A DNA stretch of 64,000 nt from JABWBD01 sp040768665 (GTDB taxonomy: Bacteria > Planctomycetota > Planctomycetia > Pirellulales > Thermoguttaceae), in NCBI GenBank assembly GCA_040768665.1, contig JAXGMN010000018.1, forward strand, positions 124,001 to 188,000, written 5' to 3'. Numbering within the stretch: position 1 is the first letter of the stretch; each line of letters opens with the position of its first letter. Positions 63,444-64,000 of this stretch are shown in pieces. A program made the translations under genes and the position numbers. The notes below the pieces were generated by a model. The model saw only the letters and a program-made list of their open reading frames with translations. It made no database searches and was not told the origin of the DNA.

Positions 63444-64000
63444 CTAGGCGGTCTTGTTTGCCTCGTAGAACTCCATCATGAAGTCGCGAAGTGTCTTCAC
63501 CCCCTCCATGGGCATGGCATTGTAGATCGACGCACGGCAGCCGCCCACGGAGCGGTGGCCTTTGAGCTCGACAAGGCCGCGCACCTTGGCTTCCCCGAGG
63601 AACTTGCCCTCCAGTTCCGCATTGGGCAAACGGAATGTCACGTTCATCAGCGAACGGCTGGCCGGCTCGGCGTGGCCGTCGTAGAAGCCGCCGCACTGGT
63701 CGATCGTCTCGTAGAGCATCGCGGCTTTCTGACGGTTGATTTGGAGCATTTCTTGCAGGCCGCCGATGTCGTTGAGAAGCCAGTCGGTTACGAGCTTGAC
63801 CATGTAGACGGCGAACGTGGGCGGGGTGTTCAGCAATGACTTCGAGTCGGCCAGCGCCCGGTAGTTGAGCATCGATGGAAGATCCGTCGGCATGGCCTGA
63901 AGGATGTCGTCGCGGATGATGACGACGGTGACGCCGGCCGGACCGGCATTCTTCTGGGCGCAGGCGTAGAGAATGCCGTATTTCAAGATGTCGACGGGGC
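63444..64000 (-). CDS. serC: Phosphoserine aminotransferase, C-terminal part (runs off the window)
   Basis: The visible 185 residues are PVDILKYGILYACAQKNAGP (the PLP lysine is in AQKNAGPAG), LNYRALADSKSLLNTPPTF, then ASRSLMNVTFRLPNAELE and GLVELKGHRSVGGCRASIYNAMP, all standard for SerC. It makes phosphoserine from 3-phosphohydroxypyruvate. The N-terminal half lies beyond position 64000. Confidence 0.94.
   Translation of the reverse strand, partial: PVDILKYGILYACAQKNAGPAGVTVVIIRDDILQAMPTDLPSMLNYRALADSKSLLNTPPTFAVYMVKLVTDWLLNDIGGLQEMLQINRQKAAMLYETIDQCGGFYDGHAEPASRSLMNVTFRLPNAELEGKFLGEAKVRGLVELKGHRSVGGCRASIYNAMPMEGVKTLRDFMMEFYEANKTA

Noticed and set aside
1..64000. tRNA, rRNA, CRISPR array, integrase or transposase
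   Set aside because: No T-loop-like GGTTCGAATCC with cloverleaf, no regularly spaced repeats and no recombinase motif were seen on either strand by eye; a covariance search would be needed to exclude a missed tRNA.

Overview
The window looks like chromosomal DNA of a high-GC planctomycete, probably a Pirellulales-type lineage. This is inferred from gene content rather than from a marker gene. Pointers are an ECF sigma factor next to a zinc-ribbon Ser/Thr kinase, a formylglycine-type sulfatase, secreted beta-helix proteins, a Tat-exported Gfo/Idh/MocA oxidoreductase, two large beta-propeller/cytochrome c proteins, a DUF1573 protein, a ThuA protein and a sigma-70 factor with extra N-terminal helix-turn-helix domains. 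No phage, integrase, CRISPR array, rRNA or tRNA was found.

Layout. 1-3 kb: the end of a MoxR/DUF58 pair, a decayed oxidoreductase fragment and a secreted phosphoesterase. 3.3-7.2 kb: ECF sigma factor plus membrane kinase. 7.3-12 kb: sulfatase, beta-helix protein and a methyltransferase. 12.1-15.5 kb: a compact dTDP-L-rhamnose operon (rfbB-A-C-D, minus strand), divergent from galU. 16.7-20 kb: the unusual sigma factor and an EgtD-like methyltransferase. 20.1-24.3 kb: the most unusual locus. A near-perfect sigma-54 promoter precedes a ribosome-hibernation (S30AE) protein with an extra C-terminal domain, then a stand-alone copy of that extra domain, then a membrane pseudokinase with a beta-helix-like exported part, and finally a Flp pilin. 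24.3-29.4 kb: DUF1573 protein, a ribbon-helix-helix-like protein overlapping the 3' end of the RNase P RNA gene, a radical SAM protein and an FHA protein. 29.4-32.8 kb: the GTPases RsgA and HflX, and a short-chain dehydrogenase. 33-38.7 kb: an orphan pilus-assembly N-domain protein, a ceramidase-like hydrolase, a cold-shock protein, an SGNH hydrolase and a ThuA protein. 39-41.4 kb: a tail-to-tail restriction-modification pair. 41.6-54.3 kb: an accessory region with a beta-helix glycosidase-like protein, BshB1, a Gly/His/Tyr-rich protein, two cytochrome c/propeller proteins, a Gfo/Idh/MocA oxidoreductase and a phytanoyl-CoA dioxygenase pseudogene. 54.6-64 kb: housekeeping genes (HDOD protein, purM, cytochrome c', glgX, purF, proB, serC).

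Several families of palindromic extragenic repeats are scattered through the intergenic spaces. One is built on a GGTGCCTGTCCCC core with its complement. Another is a 14-bp-arm AGCCCGGCTGCT palindrome, two copies of which lie between convergent housekeeping genes where they could act as two-way terminators.

All calls rest on reading the sequence and on motif recognition. No database search was run. Start codons are chosen from ribosome-binding sites, signal peptides and family length, and are uncertain where stated.
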